64,000 nt of DNA, from contig JAPEHQ010000017.1 of the NCBI GenBank assembly GCA_027405735.1, positions 131,501-195,500 on the forward strand, given 5' to 3'. Every line of letters starts with the position of its first letter. Position 1 is the first letter of the stretch. Below are positions 47,784 through 59,864 of this stretch, piece after piece. The position numbers were made by a program, and so were the translations under genes. Below the pieces are notes generated by a model. The model worked only from the letters and a program-made list of their open reading frames with translations, was not told the origin of the DNA and ran no database searches. This DNA is from Mucor racemosus. Its lineage: Eukaryota; Mucoromycota; Mucoromycetes; Mucorales; Mucoraceae.

Positions 47784-49433
47784 TTAAAGTTCTCGAAAGT
47801 AGACATTTTGGTGTTGCTGCTTATCAAGGTCGCTCATATTATTACAATTGTTGTTCGTGATAGGTATATTTGTAGTTTGTTGATTATCCATGCTATTTGT
47901 TAATGTTGTTGTTACTTCCGCCATATCTTCCGCCATATCTCCCACATCACTCGATAAATCAACATCTTTAAACAATTCTTCATGAACAATACTGCTAGTA
48001 CTATGATCAATGCAATCATCGTAACTTTGATCAACCAATTGATGAGATAAAAACCAAAATTTCAGCGAATATCGAGGATCAATAACCCAATTCCTGGTAT
48101 CTCGAATATCACCACCCATAAATACAGTATGTTGTGTCAAAAATTGAAAGCATTCATCCATATCGTAGTAATCTTGAAATATAATCATTCTGTCTCTGAT
48201 GGAAGCTCCAGGTACATAATCAATACGAATATCATGAGGAATAACTCTTTGTAATGCAGCTATAAATGATTTATTTAATAAACATTCAAGTTTTTTTTTT
48301 TTTTTTTTTTCCAGTGATAGTTTAAACTTACTTGGTAATAAAGCAGCCGGTGTCATGTTGCCAAGAATACTGCCAAGTTTTAATTGTAATCGCAAAATGT
48401 GTAACGCTTGTAATGTTGGCATATTGATGATATCTTCAGATGTTCTTAATACTGGTGGTTCAAACAAAACACCAATAACAGGCTTTCGATTAATTGCTAA
48501 AACTTGGTTATTTTGTATAGATGAGTTATTGCTACTATTGCGAGACTCTTTATGTGCTTCATTATTTGTTGGAGGTGATGATATCCCAGGTTCATCAGAT
48601 ATCGAAAGAGTTGGTGATGAAGAGTATTCTTTCTGTGTAGGTGGAGAGGGAAATGAGGTCTGAGGTGTCATTGCTGGTGGTGCGGATGGTGGTGGTCCTG
48701 GCGATTGAGATCGATTTCGGTTAACTTTTTGCTTTTTTGCTTTAGGGAAATTTCTTTTAGGCTCTTGGGAATTTTTATTCATTGTGATGATATCTTGAGA
48801 AATGTAATTTTGATAAGATGATAAATTTATATCAGTATTAATTCCCATTTTCTTCTTGTGATTTTCAAAGACATTCATCTGTGATGTATTTAAAAGAGCT
48901 TTATCGAAATCTACAATGCATTGATTCTCCAAAATCATGTCCAAAAGTGCAGGTGTTTGATAAGCTTCGTTTTTGATATGCTGCCCATAAGGTTCATAAA
49001 CTGGTTTTTTATATTCTCCATGGCTATTACTGGGAATAATACGTGATTCAGTCCAAATATGAGGTACTGAACCTCGATGAATAAGACAAGCCAAGGTCAA
49101 ATGAAGAACACAAGCCTTCAAATATTTTGCTTCATATTGAACAGAAGCTAATTGATTTTTTAAACACTTGATTTCTTCGCTATAATCTCTCCATTGTTTT
49201 TCTTTTTCTTCTTTTCTTTGCTGTTCTCTTTCTCGAAAAGCTTTTTGAGCAGCTCTATTTTGAGCTCTTCTTTCTTGTATTGTAGGTGGATTGGGCTTTC
49301 GACCCGGCTTCTTTCTTTTTCTAACTCTTTCACCATCTGCGTTTTCTATGCCAAAATCGCATTCTTGATCAAAATGTTGAAATGAAAACCGACTTTGAGG
49401 TGGTTGAGGTGTCTCACTCGAAGAATTAGACAT
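47784..49433 (-). CDS. bZIP transcription factor with DUF3425-like C-terminal domain
   Basis: Exons 48332-49433 and 47784-48259 with a 72-bp intron (containing a run of A) give 525 residues. The basic region is KPGRKPNPPTIQERRAQNRA with N59-R60-A61-A62-Q63-x2-F66-R67, the AP-1/Pap1-like fungal type, followed by a heptad stretch (KEKQWRDYSEEIKCLKNQ). A Ser/Pro-rich middle ends in a DUF3425-like domain: PVIGVLFEPP-x-LRTS, LPTALQRVIPHDIRIDYVPG and the acidic FMGGDIRDTRNWVIDPRYSL block. Such factors bind DNA as dimers in the nucleus and control stress or metabolic genes; the target is unknown. The intron is needed because reading through it gives lysine repeats unlike the domain. Confidence 0.9.
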   Translation of the reverse strand: MSNSSSETPQPPQSRFSFQHFDQECDFGIENADGERVRKRKKPGRKPNPPTIQERRAQNRAAQKAFREREQQRKEEKEKQWRDYSEEIKCLKNQLASVQYEAKYLKACVLHLTLACLIHRGSVPHIWTESRIIPSNSHGEYKKPVYEPYGQHIKNEAYQTPALLDMILENQCIVDFDKALLNTSQMNVFENHKKKMGINTDINLSSYQNYISQDIITMNKNSQEPKRNFPKAKKQKVNRNRSQSPGPPPSAPPAMTPQTSFPSPPTQKEYSSSPTLSISDEPGISSPPTNNEAHKESRNSSNNSSIQNNQVLAINRKPVIGVLFEPPVLRTSEDIINMPTLQALHILRLQLKLGSILGNMTPAALLPSKFKLSLEKKKKKKLECLLNKSFIAALQRVIPHDIRIDYVPGASIRDRMIIFQDYYDMDECFQFLTQHTVFMGGDIRDTRNWVIDPRYSLKFWFLSHQLVDQSYDDCIDHSTSSIVHEELFKDVDLSSDVGDMAEDMAEVTTTLTNSMDNQQTTNIPITNNNCNNMSDLDKQQHQNVYFREL

Positions 49434-50456
49434 AATTTTTGTCGAAAAAGATAAATGTGAGAGTAAAAAATAAATAAAAAATTGAAGGTTTTTAAACAGG
49501 GGAATAAATGGGATGCTCTAAATCTTTCAATTGTAGCAGTAGTAGAAGATTCTCGAGCGGTGAATCGCGGAGTTGATTCGATCATGTATACCTTATTTGA
49601 GCTGAATTCTGACAAACTTGATCACGACCATATTTGTGCAAAGGTAAAAAAGTAATGTGTATTTCAATTAATCAGCTTGTTTCCCAGAAGACTATAATCT
49701 AACTGAACTGTTTGATTTGTTTTCGCATTGTTTGCTTTTCTATACCTTTTTCAATTGCTCTAGCCCAACACTTGTAAAAGACAAGATAATTATACTTCCC
49801 CATAAGATGAGTGCGCATAGTTGAGAATTACTTGAATAAAACACAGCTTTGTTACGCATGAAGAATTATTACAATAATACGAGGTACACAAAGTTTCATC
49901 TCTGTTAATTCTGTCTCACCTGGTTTGTGCTAATTATACTTTAGGCACGGATAATTATTAACTCCATGAATGAACAGTTATGATACGTGGACTACCATAA
50001 AAGGATATTCTATGATCTGTATGATTCATGTTTAGTTTAATATATAAAGATCATCTTTAAAACCTAATGCAATACATCAGTATACGTACTTAGAATATAT
50101 TTGCTTGGTTTTATAAGAATCAAATATCCAAAGAAGATACTTTAGCATTGGGTGCTGAAATCAAAATCAAGCGCTTTTGTCAATTTTATCAAATCATGGC
50201 AAATTTCATTCATATATAAGCGTGAAATGAAAATTACCATGGCATAAAAGAGATGATAACAATATTACTTACAAGTAAAATAGAATTTAAATAAAGTAAT
50301 AGATGACTGAGAAAAGATATAATTTTATTTATGTTTTATTTTTTCAATCAATGAAATAACAAAAGAAAAAGCAATAAAATGTATTATAAGATTAGGTTAA
50401 AGAAATGATGTGGTGATCAACACCATCACCATTTATTCAATAAGAAATCATAAAGA
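49434..50456. other. Intergenic, no gene seen
   Basis: Promoter side of the bZIP gene and 3' side of the next gene. No supported exon. Confidence 0.55.
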
Positions 50457-51143
50457 TTAGAGAACAGCCCACTTTTTGACACCAGAGGTAACATAATCTT
50501 GAATAGTACAGGATTTTTCAGTAACTGTAACAGTAGAAGGAAGTTCCTTGACTAAATCTCGGTAAGCACTGAATTGAAGTACAAAAAAGTCAATATGACA
50601 GCTATCCAAGCCCCATCCTTGGTCATCAACACGAACGCAACCATTATGAGTTTTTCCATCAGGTAAAACCAAGCCGTCCATCTCCTTGACATATAAAGTA
50701 GTACCTGTCTTGATATCATTAGAAGCAACACTGACCCAAGGGATCAAGCCATCGCCTTCATGTCCAATACCATAAGGAGTAGAAGAGCGATCCAATTCCA
50801 TGAATACACTGGTACTTTCACCCAAGTTAATCATCTTTCCAGATTCGAGCAAGCCGGTACCTTCCATTTGAAATTTATCATAGGTAGTTTGAGAAACCTT
50901 TGCAATGATTTTGCCATCCTTTGTTTGAAGAGTTTCAGTCTTTGAGCCATCAAGGGTGACGCTTTGGCCACCATTGTCCATATCAGCATCACCTTCTTTG
51001 GGAATCCAGTATTGAGTCAGTTTGGCTGATTTGTAGCATGAAGAAATACTACGCTTGTCAATTGGAGCAGCAGTTACCATGGTGCAAACGATAGTAACAA
51101 AGACTACAAAGGAAGAAATACAAGTAATAAAATTTTGTTTCAT
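50457..51143 (-). CDS. Secreted double-psi-barrel / 3D-domain-like protein
   Basis: Intronless, 228 residues. Signal peptide residues 1-25 (MKQNFITCISSFVVFVTIVC...), then a Kex2-type site DKR30-31 before the mature protein. The core reads SAKLTQYWIPKEGD, later MEGTGLLESGKMINLG, IGHEGDGLIPWVSVASND, LYVKEMDGLVLPDGKTHNGC and VDDQGWGLDSCHIDFFV. The LTxYW start and the final DxGxGL...HIDFFV order match the 3D/RlpA-like six-stranded double-psi barrel fold; two Cys pairs could form disulfides. Related fungal proteins are wall- or substrate-associated and of mostly unknown activity. A catalytic role is not claimed. Confidence 0.75.
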   Translation of the reverse strand: MKQNFITCISSFVVFVTIVCTMVTAAPIDKRSISSCYKSAKLTQYWIPKEGDADMDNGGQSVTLDGSKTETLQTKDGKIIAKVSQTTYDKFQMEGTGLLESGKMINLGESTSVFMELDRSSTPYGIGHEGDGLIPWVSVASNDIKTGTTLYVKEMDGLVLPDGKTHNGCVRVDDQGWGLDSCHIDFFVLQFSAYRDLVKELPSTVTVTEKSCTIQDYVTSGVKKWAVL

Positions 51144-53186
51144 AATTGCTGTTTAGATGAAATTGAAGAGTTTAAATTTATTATATAGATCCTGCTATAT
51201 TATGCTTGTAATGCGATCAACGCCTTGTATTAAGTTATTAGTATTTGGGTATATGATATAGAAAAACAAATCAATATGATTGTGTTCTCTTTATATATAA
51301 TTTTTCTGTCAATTTAGAAGGTACCATGTAGTTGTAGCAATGACTTTTACATTAAGAAAACTCAGAAGCTTGTTAATGAACCTATCATTCATTAAAAAAA
51401 AACAAGAAATCCAGTAAGTTGCCACTATTCATATTGCAAATTGCAAATCAGCTTTTTCTGGCAATTAGCATCATAAAGCACTATGGTACGGCAAAATATT
51501 CTAAATGCCCTAATTGCTTAATTATAAAATAGAAGCTGCAATTTGCATCATCCTTCTTGATTTGGTCATGATGTGCCGCATATGAGTGTATTTTTTTTTT
51601 TTTTTTTTTTTTTTTTAGCTTCCCGAAATCAATGTTCCAATGAGATGTAATCCATAGGAATATAAAGCCCGTTTGAAAGTTGCTTTCGCGAGTAACTGCC
51701 AATTCCCAAGTTTCTCAAGTCGAAGCACTGCTTGCCGTTACTATCATATATGATCGAGGTTCTGTAATTGATCCATATATCCATCCCACAAGTTTCTCCA
51801 GTTTCCGCACCATTTGATGAAATTGAATTATCGATTTTATTTCAGGTACTCAGCTATTATAGTAATAAAATGCAGATGAGTTTAAGGGGCGTCTTTATAT
51901 CTGATGTATAGTGATGTAATTAGGAGAATCAAAAAAACATACATACAACTTGAATGACTAATATAATTCCCCATGTTATATGGACTGACATTACATGTGT
52001 TTATAATCTAAACCCTGTGAAATGCACGACACTTTATTATTTGACAGTTAAATCAATATAGAACACAAATACCTTTTAATACCATACCCAATTGATAAGC
52101 TAACAAAAAATCTCTTTGAAATGAAATATCATTCAAATTTAGTTAGCTTGGAAGTATGCACATTGTCACGTATGTAATGTATGTGATGTATAATGTAGTA
52201 TTGTGTATTTCTGTAACAAAAAATTGGCCTAAAAAGATATTTCTACGACAACAATTTAACATGGTAATTAAAAAAAAAAAAAGATTGCATTGTAATCCGT
52301 AGTTCAAGTAAAAATACTCCTATGTCAATAACCCTTGATCTACGTATATTTTAGACAAGACTATGTATTTATTATTATCTCTTTATTTACGTTTACATTA
52401 GTGTATGTAATTCAAAATGGTGAAGATTTCCTTAATCCAGGCGCCGGAGTTTACAATGCTGTAGCCACATTATGCGATTTCTACATTTCAATTCAAAATT
52501 GATGAAATTGCAATCAACAAACAATGTTAATTAATAAAACAAAATAAAACAATGATATTAACATTTTAGAAAGTTTGATTCCAGTGTTTTTATATAAATT
52601 CCCAAAATTACAAGTAGTTAGAAAACCCTTTAAAGGTTTCTGGCAAGTCCTTTTCAAGTTGATTGTTCTGTAGAAATCCAACTACAGCGCCTAGAATAAT
52701 TGATAATGTATACAATTACACAATAATATAGAAAGGCAAATATTTACTATATATATGCATGATACATCACATACAGTTCGTTAAAATTCAGCTGTAACAG
52801 ATATTATGTAACACGATTTTGAACTGGGAGAAATTTCTTAATTTAGCACACTTCTTCAGGTTTTTTTTGTTATTGTAACTCTAAATTTCGATGTGTAACT
52901 CTATTTCAAGTTGTAGAAAAAAAATGAGCACTATCATAAACTGACATATAGGACCTTTTTAATATCTACTATCATGAAATTCATGTCAAGTTAGTGTGTT
53001 TTATCATGATGATGATATCAAACATTTATAAGCGCCGCGAGCTACTTTCTACTTACTACCGTCGTGGTGGGTCACACTTGCTTTACTTGTTTTAATTAAA
53101 TTGCTATACATATATAGTTTTTTTCAAACAACAATAAACGAAAACTTCTTTTTTCATTTTAAACCCTCTTTTTCTTGGAAAAAATA
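51144..53186. other. Gene-free, 2 kb
   Basis: T tract at 51592-51616, A tract at 52269-52282. No exon, RNA gene or repeat family found. The right end is the promoter of the next gene. Confidence 0.5.
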
Positions 53187-53720
53187 ATGTCAATTACCGA
53201 AACCGCCACAGCCACCAACAAATTAGAGCAACAACAACAACATGATCATCGACAGGATGATACTTCTGATATGGAAAAAAAGCTCAAGTCCAAGGTGGAG
53301 ACGTCTAAAAACTTTATAATAAAATGTTATCATCAAACACAGTTTTATTGGGACGCGATCAAAGTCAATTTAATCAATCTTTGGCAATTGTAATGTATAT
53401 TTGAATTCTATTTTATACCTTTTAATAACATGTTTTTTCCATGTAGTCAGGAGTTTAGATTAGGTGTTTACATTTTTGGGTTGCTCTCGGTTATTCCTGC
53501 AGCATTCTTCTTGCTGTTTCTTGCATTGGTTATACTTTCTACAACTGTTTTGGTCAGTTTTATATGGACGTTTTTCGTATTTTCAGCACTTACTATTGGT
53601 TTGATGATCTTGGTCCCTATTTTGTTCGCATGTTCAATTACAGTGGGATTTCTGATTATTGTATATGATGTTTATCAATATCTGTTACGATTGAAACAAG
53701 CAAACAAAAAAACCAATTAA
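53187..53720 (+). CDS. Promethin/LDAF1-like small membrane protein
   Basis: Exons 53187-53389 and 53447-53720 with a 57-bp intron give 158 residues (start MSITETATATNKLEQQQQ). A hydrophilic N terminus and an amphipathic segment (FYWDAIKVNLINLWQFQEF) precede about 80 strongly hydrophobic residues, which can be read as two or more helical hairpins (IFGLLSVIPAAFFLLFLAL, FSALTIGLMILVPILFA, ITVGFLIIVYDVY). The C terminus is short and basic (LKQANKKTN). Such length and topology match promethin/LDAF1-type proteins that work with seipin at lipid-droplet formation sites; this is a layout argument, not a motif match. Confidence 0.6.
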
Positions 53721-54164
53721 TTAAATAAGTGATCCGTACATGGAGATATTATAAAAATGTAATAGTATAGTTTGTACGTTGATAAGGGCGTTTTTTTTTT
53801 CCTTCATAAAAAAAGATCGACACACATATTTAAACATTTTTATTTTCGCATTGGAATCTCCTAATCAGAAGGTTCTCCGATGATTTTTTTATAATAATGA
53901 AATAAATGTTTGTCTAACGGCCAAAAATACCTTGTATCAATAACTATAATATACCCCTTTCAAGGGTTCTGATTTACCTTTTTCTTTTCTTCTTTCGCTC
54001 CCCTTTACCCGCAATTCGTTTATAAAATCAAAAAGAACTACTCATCTCCCTCTCATTTTGATTTGCGCTTTCTTTTTCTCTCCCCTTAATTTCTTTTCAT
54101 ATTTAATCTAGTTTTATTTTTTATAAAACCTTACATTTCTTTAGGTTACGTTTCACTGTAAAAA
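53721..54164. other. Intergenic / promoter
   Basis: 3' UTR of the preceding gene and a T/C-rich promoter before the Zn2Cys6 gene. No gene. Confidence 0.6.
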
Positions 54165-55097
54165 ATGTCTAATATAACTAGATCTTCATCCGCTCGCGTC
54201 GCTCACCAAAATAAATGGAGCAATGATACTCCTATTCATACGATCATTTGTACAAATTCAAATAAAAATACCAACAGAAAAAGTTCATTCGAGGCTATAA
54301 TTCATCATCCTCGTCGTTTAGGTTCAGGTTCAGCTTGTGAAAGATGCAGAAGTCGAAAAACAAAATGTGATGGTGGGCAACCATGCTCATTTTGCGCCTC
54401 ACATGGGATTCAATGTGTTCATCGCCAAACCAAGAAAAAACGAAGTTCATATCCATATGCTCAAACTACCACTGCTGCTAGCACTACACCAGTATTGAAT
54501 AGTAAAACAAGCACAAAAATAAGTGTAAACATCCAACTCCCTTCTTTGTTACACAACAATCGTCAGAATGGAAACCAAACAAAACAATTTAAACAGCAGA
54601 AATCTTCTTGTTTCGATACAGTAATTCAACAACAACAAAATCCGATTAAAATAAATGATGGTAGTAGTACTGATAGTAGCATTAGCTCTATTCACAGCAT
54701 GCATGGTAAATTTAGAAAAAACTTTAAAATAGGCGTTTACTTGGATTTGTAATATTTATCGTTTTTTAAAACAGTACCTGAAGAAATACATGACAAACAA
54801 AACCAAAAAAAATCTGCTGCATTATTTGCAGATGATCCTCATCCAGAATCTTGGTCGCCATTATCAGCAAATATCAGAATGCCGAGCATAATGGGTAAGG
54901 AGAACTAAAAATCTAATATTTATATATAGTCAATAACCAAATTGACATTATATCCGAAATGAAAAAAAATACACGCTAGATTTTTAAAGTTTTATTAATC
55001 ACATTTATTCTTCCTATGTGTAGATCAATTATCATGTCATACATTCACACTTGAGGCGGTGTACTCTTCTTGTAATAATACTTGGCAGCAAAAGTAA
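54165..55097 (+). CDS. Short Zn2Cys6 transcription factor
   Basis: Exons 54165-54705, 54775-54894, 55024-55097; 735 nt, 244 residues. The binuclear cluster is ACERCRSRKTKCDGGQPC plus SFCASHGIQC, Cys58, 61, 68, 74, 77 and 84 with spacing 2-6-5-2-6. A basic linker (RQTKKKRSS) follows, then a Gln/Asn/Ser-rich, probably disordered stretch. There is no fungal-specific middle homology region, so the protein is short for the class; it could be a truncated regulator or use a partner. The last exon (DQLSCHTFTLEAVYSS...) is spliced in by frame alone and is less sure. Confidence 0.85.
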
Positions 55098-56852
55098 ATT
55101 TGTCATTTATTTAATATCATTCATTTATATACATACAGCGTCACCTCCTAAAAGCGTATAGATACGTTTTTAAAAAAATAATACATTTATATATAACTGG
55201 AAAAATACATTGAATTACAAATACATATATAATATTTCCTCGATCACTTGCTCTCTTATCCCTCTCCCACTTATCTCTCTTTCTCCCGCTCCCTTTTTGT
55301 AATTCTTTGTAGATCCCATAATTAAAATCGTAATAAAGAACCCAGGGAAAATATATACATATAAATGTTCCCTGAGGTTAAGTTTAAACAACATGCTATT
55401 ACATAAAATAGGAGTATCGCAGTACACCACATGTTTTTCGCTCTTATGGAATATGAAGCAGAATTACAAAAAACAAAATTACATAATCAAAATTTTGGTT
55501 GGTGTCCAATTAGAACAAACAAAAATGGTTGATCTGCGACATTTTCACTATTATATTTTATACATACAGGCTTGTAAATTAGGTGCCTCGAATACAAATT
55601 GTATGTATGTTATATTGCATTATTTCACGCATATTTAGAGCACTTTTTGTGAAATGTCAAAAGAGTCTATATAAATAATCTTGCCAGAATATTACACTTT
55701 TATTAACAATACATCCTTTGGATGTATTTATATACATTAATTATAACTATTACTAGGGTTTTACTATCTGAGAATATGATGTAAGTCAATGATCCACATT
55801 GATTTACTGTAACACTAATTATAGACTGTGACCTTGGATGTGAGACATAGGATGAGTATTGACATAACATTTTGTTCCAAAAATCACCATACAAATACCC
55901 AATGTATCGGTATTGCATTCTGAGCTGGAATCGATGCATTATTGTGCTACTACAACAAAATAGGCGTTTTAATTTAAAATGAAATGAAATGCCAACATTT
56001 TATGTTAACCTATGGCCAAATGAACGAATATAAATGCATAAATACCCTTGAGTTATACAATATAAGCTCTAAATTACTCAGATTTCAGTTAAAATAAGCA
56101 AAAAAGTGGTGTTTTCAAAGGATTGTTTAATGCACTTTTTGCATGAATCTGACGCTCAAAATATGTCAAAACTACTTCTTGGATCAGATACCTTGTTACT
56201 ACATATTTTTATCTTGAATTTTTGGGATGATAAAAAACATGGTTTAAATCGACCTTACAACCCTTACAGATATAGGTGAAAATCGATCAGAATCACTTAA
56301 TCAGCATTTTGACCCCAAAAATGGGGGTTTTCACTATCTCTACATCTCTATCTCTACGTATACTTAGGCAAAAATGATAGCAATTTTTGAAAAATCATAT
56401 GATTTGTGAAAACCACGCTTAAAAAAATAAATATGTATTTTTTTAATACAAGAAAGAGGTATACGGTATATCAACTAATGCAAATTGTCATTTGGGTATT
56501 TTTGAGAATTTCATGCGGAATGTAAAATCGCTTATTATTCAAATCGATATCACTAGTAAAAATGTGCGATAAAATGAAGAATTTAGATAAATTGTGTCTA
56601 TTAAAAAATTTTAGCAAGTATATAAATATACTTTAAGATGAAATAGTATGAAAAAAATTGACGTCAGATTCGTTTTGGTCGACTGTAAATCCTCTTTAAA
56701 ATTTGTAAAATCAGCTCTGTTTGGGAGGGCGGCAATTAAGAGTGCCAAAACTTATCAAAATACGGATCCTAACACATTTCAAAGTGCCGTAGAAATAGAG
56801 CAAGTAGTGTTTTATAATATTGCTTACTGATATAATAAATGTAATTTAAGAC
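55098..56852. other. Gene-free AT-rich stretch
   Basis: Minus-strand GA-rich patch 55250-55310. Short frames at 55393-55638 and 56648-56830 lack family signs. Parts of 56100-56600 may be older R2-like sequence. Confidence 0.4.
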
Positions 56853-57600
56853 GAGAAAAACTGTTTGTCATATCATACATTCATTGAAAAAAAGTGCAAA
56901 ATCTAATCCGCAGGGCAACGCCATAATTGAGCCTAGCGAGATTAAAGGGCTAGGTCTCTTATATGCTATGTTGTATCTAAGTTTTTAATAAAAAAAATTT
57001 TTTTTCAACTTTTTCTTATATTTAACCATATGTGGTCTGAAAATTCAGTTTTTACAGCGGACATTTTCGGGGCTCGTTTTATCCTTACCAACACTCATGA
57101 TTTCGATCAAAAAACAGAAAAATCAAATTTTGATACCAAAATTAACGCCTAAATACATTACATTGTGAGAGAAAATTGTAGCTATAACTAATACACATTT
57201 TATGAGCGCCTAATTTCAAATATTAAATAACGAAACTTTGTACTTTTGTCCCAAAAACAGTCTTTTGGTTACAGGATTTTCATGTAATGTTTTAAAATGA
57301 AAATATTTTTCATACCTAACTGAGCAAATAGAGCGCAAAATTCTATATATGGCCATATTTTTTTATTTTTATCATTGGTAGTACAATTGACTATGAATTT
57401 GTAAAATCAGAAAAAAAAATCGAAAAGTATCAAAATTCATGATGTGGACAAGAATAATTTTTGAAATTAATATTCCGCTTATAAGCCTTGTAAGTCTTAA
57501 AAATAAGAGATTTGACAATATTCGAAAACTTCTTTAAGAATCTACGATGCTGTACCCACTCGATTTGAGTTTATTACTGTAAATCTTTACACCTTTTAAT
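56853..57600 (+). repeat. Repeat R2, left arm
   Basis: About 720 bp inverted with respect to 59865-60572. Shared landmarks: TCATATCATACATTCATT, AATTGAGC-TAGC, AGCGGACATTTTCGGGGCTC, ATGATTTTGATCAAAAAACA-type words, TTGTGAGAGAAAATTGTAGC and ATAAGCCTTGTAAGTCTTAA. No coding sequence recognised. Confidence 0.8.
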
Positions 57601-57734
57601 ACTGCGCAATAGTCTATTTGATGACAATAAATATTTACTTTCTAATTATTGCGCTAGAGCTGATTTACATTAATTTTTTGTCTTACCTCTATATTTCCAA
57701 TGTCATAAACACAAACATGACAATAATTAAGCGT

Positions 57735-57850
57735 AACAAGGTAGAGTTGTCAATCATATGATATATTCATTAAAAAAGTCGCAGAGGCGAGCCCCCCCCT
57801 CCAAGGGCGATGTCGTAATTAAGCATAGTAAGATCGAGCGGCTAATACCT
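57735..57850 (+). repeat. R2 end module, third copy
   Basis: Matches the outer ~110 bp of both arms (TCATATGATATATTCATT, GGCGAGCCC with a C tract, GTCGTAATTAAGCATAGTAA). It is GC-richer than its surroundings. Confidence 0.65.
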
Positions 57851-59170
57851 TTCCTAAGCCCAAAATAACCATTATTTATTTAAAATCATTTATTTAGCCA
57901 ACCATTATTCACAATCAAACTTTTTTTGGGTAGAACCGCTTTTTTATTATTTTTCAAATTTGTGCAATTTTTTTGGTGACAAAATTTCAAATGAGTATTT
58001 TCATTCAACGCAGAAACTCAAGTACTACGTAAAACGTTTAATAATATTTGTAAATTAATATAATAATTTTTAGAGGAATATGCAAAAAATGATGCAAATT
58101 TTCCAGTAATGACATTTTTTCTTGGATTTGGCAACCACACCGAAACCGACATTTAAATACTTTTTTTGTTGTGTTGCACTGGCAAAAAAATATTGTTTAC
58201 AGTTTATAGGAAAAATAGATTTATCAGGTTTAATTCGAATATATCATTACATTTTCCACATATAATTGTATATAAAAATGTCTCCATATTAAATATAATA
58301 CCAATATCGAGTTTGTGCAGATTTTCAATATAATTACATATAAATTACATATAAACAGATTAGATTTTACCACCACAATTGTTCGTCTTTTCAAATCAGA
58401 TTTACCCTGTTAGGATATTATTTGCCACCAATACTTTTGGCCCCAATGCCATACGTTATAACGTTAGCAAGTCTATGGATCCCCATTTATGGATATAGCT
58501 GATGGAGCTGTAGAGATGGGCTTTATAATCATTAATGTTAGCAGGGAACACTATTTCGACTAATCCACAATTGGCATTTATCGATAAACATGAGTTTAAG
58601 TATCCTATATTTCTTTGTGTGTGTACCTTCAAATAATTTACTGCAATATAAATCATTTAAACTTAATTTAAATATAATGGAAGCTTGCAATTTTGATATA
58701 CAAAACCGCAAAGTTTGCCCAGCAATTGTTGGAAAGAATGTGCTTACCTTTCATGTTTGATTAGCACCAACAATGTTTACCAATGCCACGTCTTCTAGTT
58801 TGGATTTAACCCCTCAATAAAACATCTAAATTTTCAAATCGAATTAGCAAAGTGCTGCTCTCTGATGTTTTGTTGTACTCATTTATATAAAAGTGGTTTG
58901 AAAACTTTATTAACTGGCATATCTTATACCTAGATGTCATAAATTGTATCTAGAAAAATTAACCTGAGAGAAGAAAGAGGGCTAAGAATGCATCAAAGAA
59001 CTATCGAAACCATAGATGAATCAATTCATGCATTATTGTTATCAGCTCTCAAGCCTTAAAACAACCAAGTTAAAAAAACGCTTTATTGATTCATTTCGAT
59101 AGAATTACTAAAAAATGATGCTGAATATGCCTTCGTTGTTCTTGATAACTAATAGCTCATAGAGTTACTT
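57851..59170. other. Spacer of the R2 inverted repeat, left part
   Basis: No complete gene. A minus frame at 58456-58656 looks mildly protein-like (FPANINDYKAHLYSSISYIH) but no exon partner or family was found. Confidence 0.35.
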
Positions 59171-59173
59171 GTA

Positions 59174-59317
59174 CCAGTTTTCCTCTTCCTCTTCATTTTT
59201 TATACGGTTATAAAAATCATGAAGTGCTGCTTTCGATCCTTCCTTTTTCCATTTGCTAAAAATCTCGTCGAATTCTTCTCTCGATATTTCATCAGGTAAA
59301 TTGAGAGTTTATGGATA
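59174..59317 (-). pseudogene. 47-codon coding relic, unknown
   Basis: Reads LNLPDEISREEFDEIFSKWK then KEGSKAALHDFYNR and an acidic end EEEEENWYK to a stop. Composition is clearly protein-like, but a stop lies two codons upstream and no splice acceptor is near, so it is a truncated fragment. Family not recognised. Confidence 0.35.
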
Positions 59318-59483
59318 CATACAATCTTATTTATAGAAATAATAATAATAAAGACTAGTAACATTCATCATGGAGAACGTACAGGCTTTATTACTAGAAA
59401 AACTAATGGTAAAAGAAAGAACCAAGATCTTCTAGGTCTTGTTGGTTTAAAAGACTATTTATAAAAATTAAATTTCAATATGA

Positions 59484-59745
59484 GTTAGAAATGGAATTGG
59501 CTTCAAAATTGGCTGTTTAATATCCTCGAAAACCGACAACTACCAACTATCAAAGGTACACCATCATAATTATTATTTATTAGCTTGTTATTAATAATTG
59601 ACTTTACTAATAAATCAATTTTTATAGGTCAAAAGTAAGTTTGTTCAGGTAAAGCATTGAATAAGTTGGCTTGGGACAAAGAGGGTAAAAAGGTGGCAAT
59701 AGGTCCCAGTGATGGCCATGTTTATGTTTATTAATGTTGGAGAGG
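59484..59745 (+). pseudogene. Dynein intermediate chain (WD-repeat) C-terminal fragment
   Basis: Two exon pieces with a GT-AG intron (59556-59627). After it the frame reads KALNKLAWDKEGKKVAIGPS then DGHVYVY and stops; before it are ENRQLPTIKG and, in another frame, ELEMELASKLAV. This order matches the last WD repeat of cytoplasmic dynein intermediate chains (LN-x-LAW-D/S-x-G-x-K-x-AIG-x-SDG). A stop follows the splice (QK stop) and the first piece is frameshifted, so it is a dead fragment in the spacer of R2. The match is by eye. Confidence 0.5.
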
Positions 59746-59864
59746 TAAGACTAAAACTTAATGTAAATCGCCTTTAGCGCATTAATTATCAAGTAAGATT
59801 ATATTATCATCAAATAAACTACCACACAATATTAACATGTATAAAGATTTACAGTAATAAGCAT

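Noticed and set aside
56853..57850. R2 end module as a Pol III or 5S-derived SINE
   Set aside because: No A/B box or 5S internal control sequence could be recognised.
58456..58656. 66-codon minus-strand frame in the R2 spacer
   Set aside because: Mildly protein-like, but no exon partner or homologous motif found.
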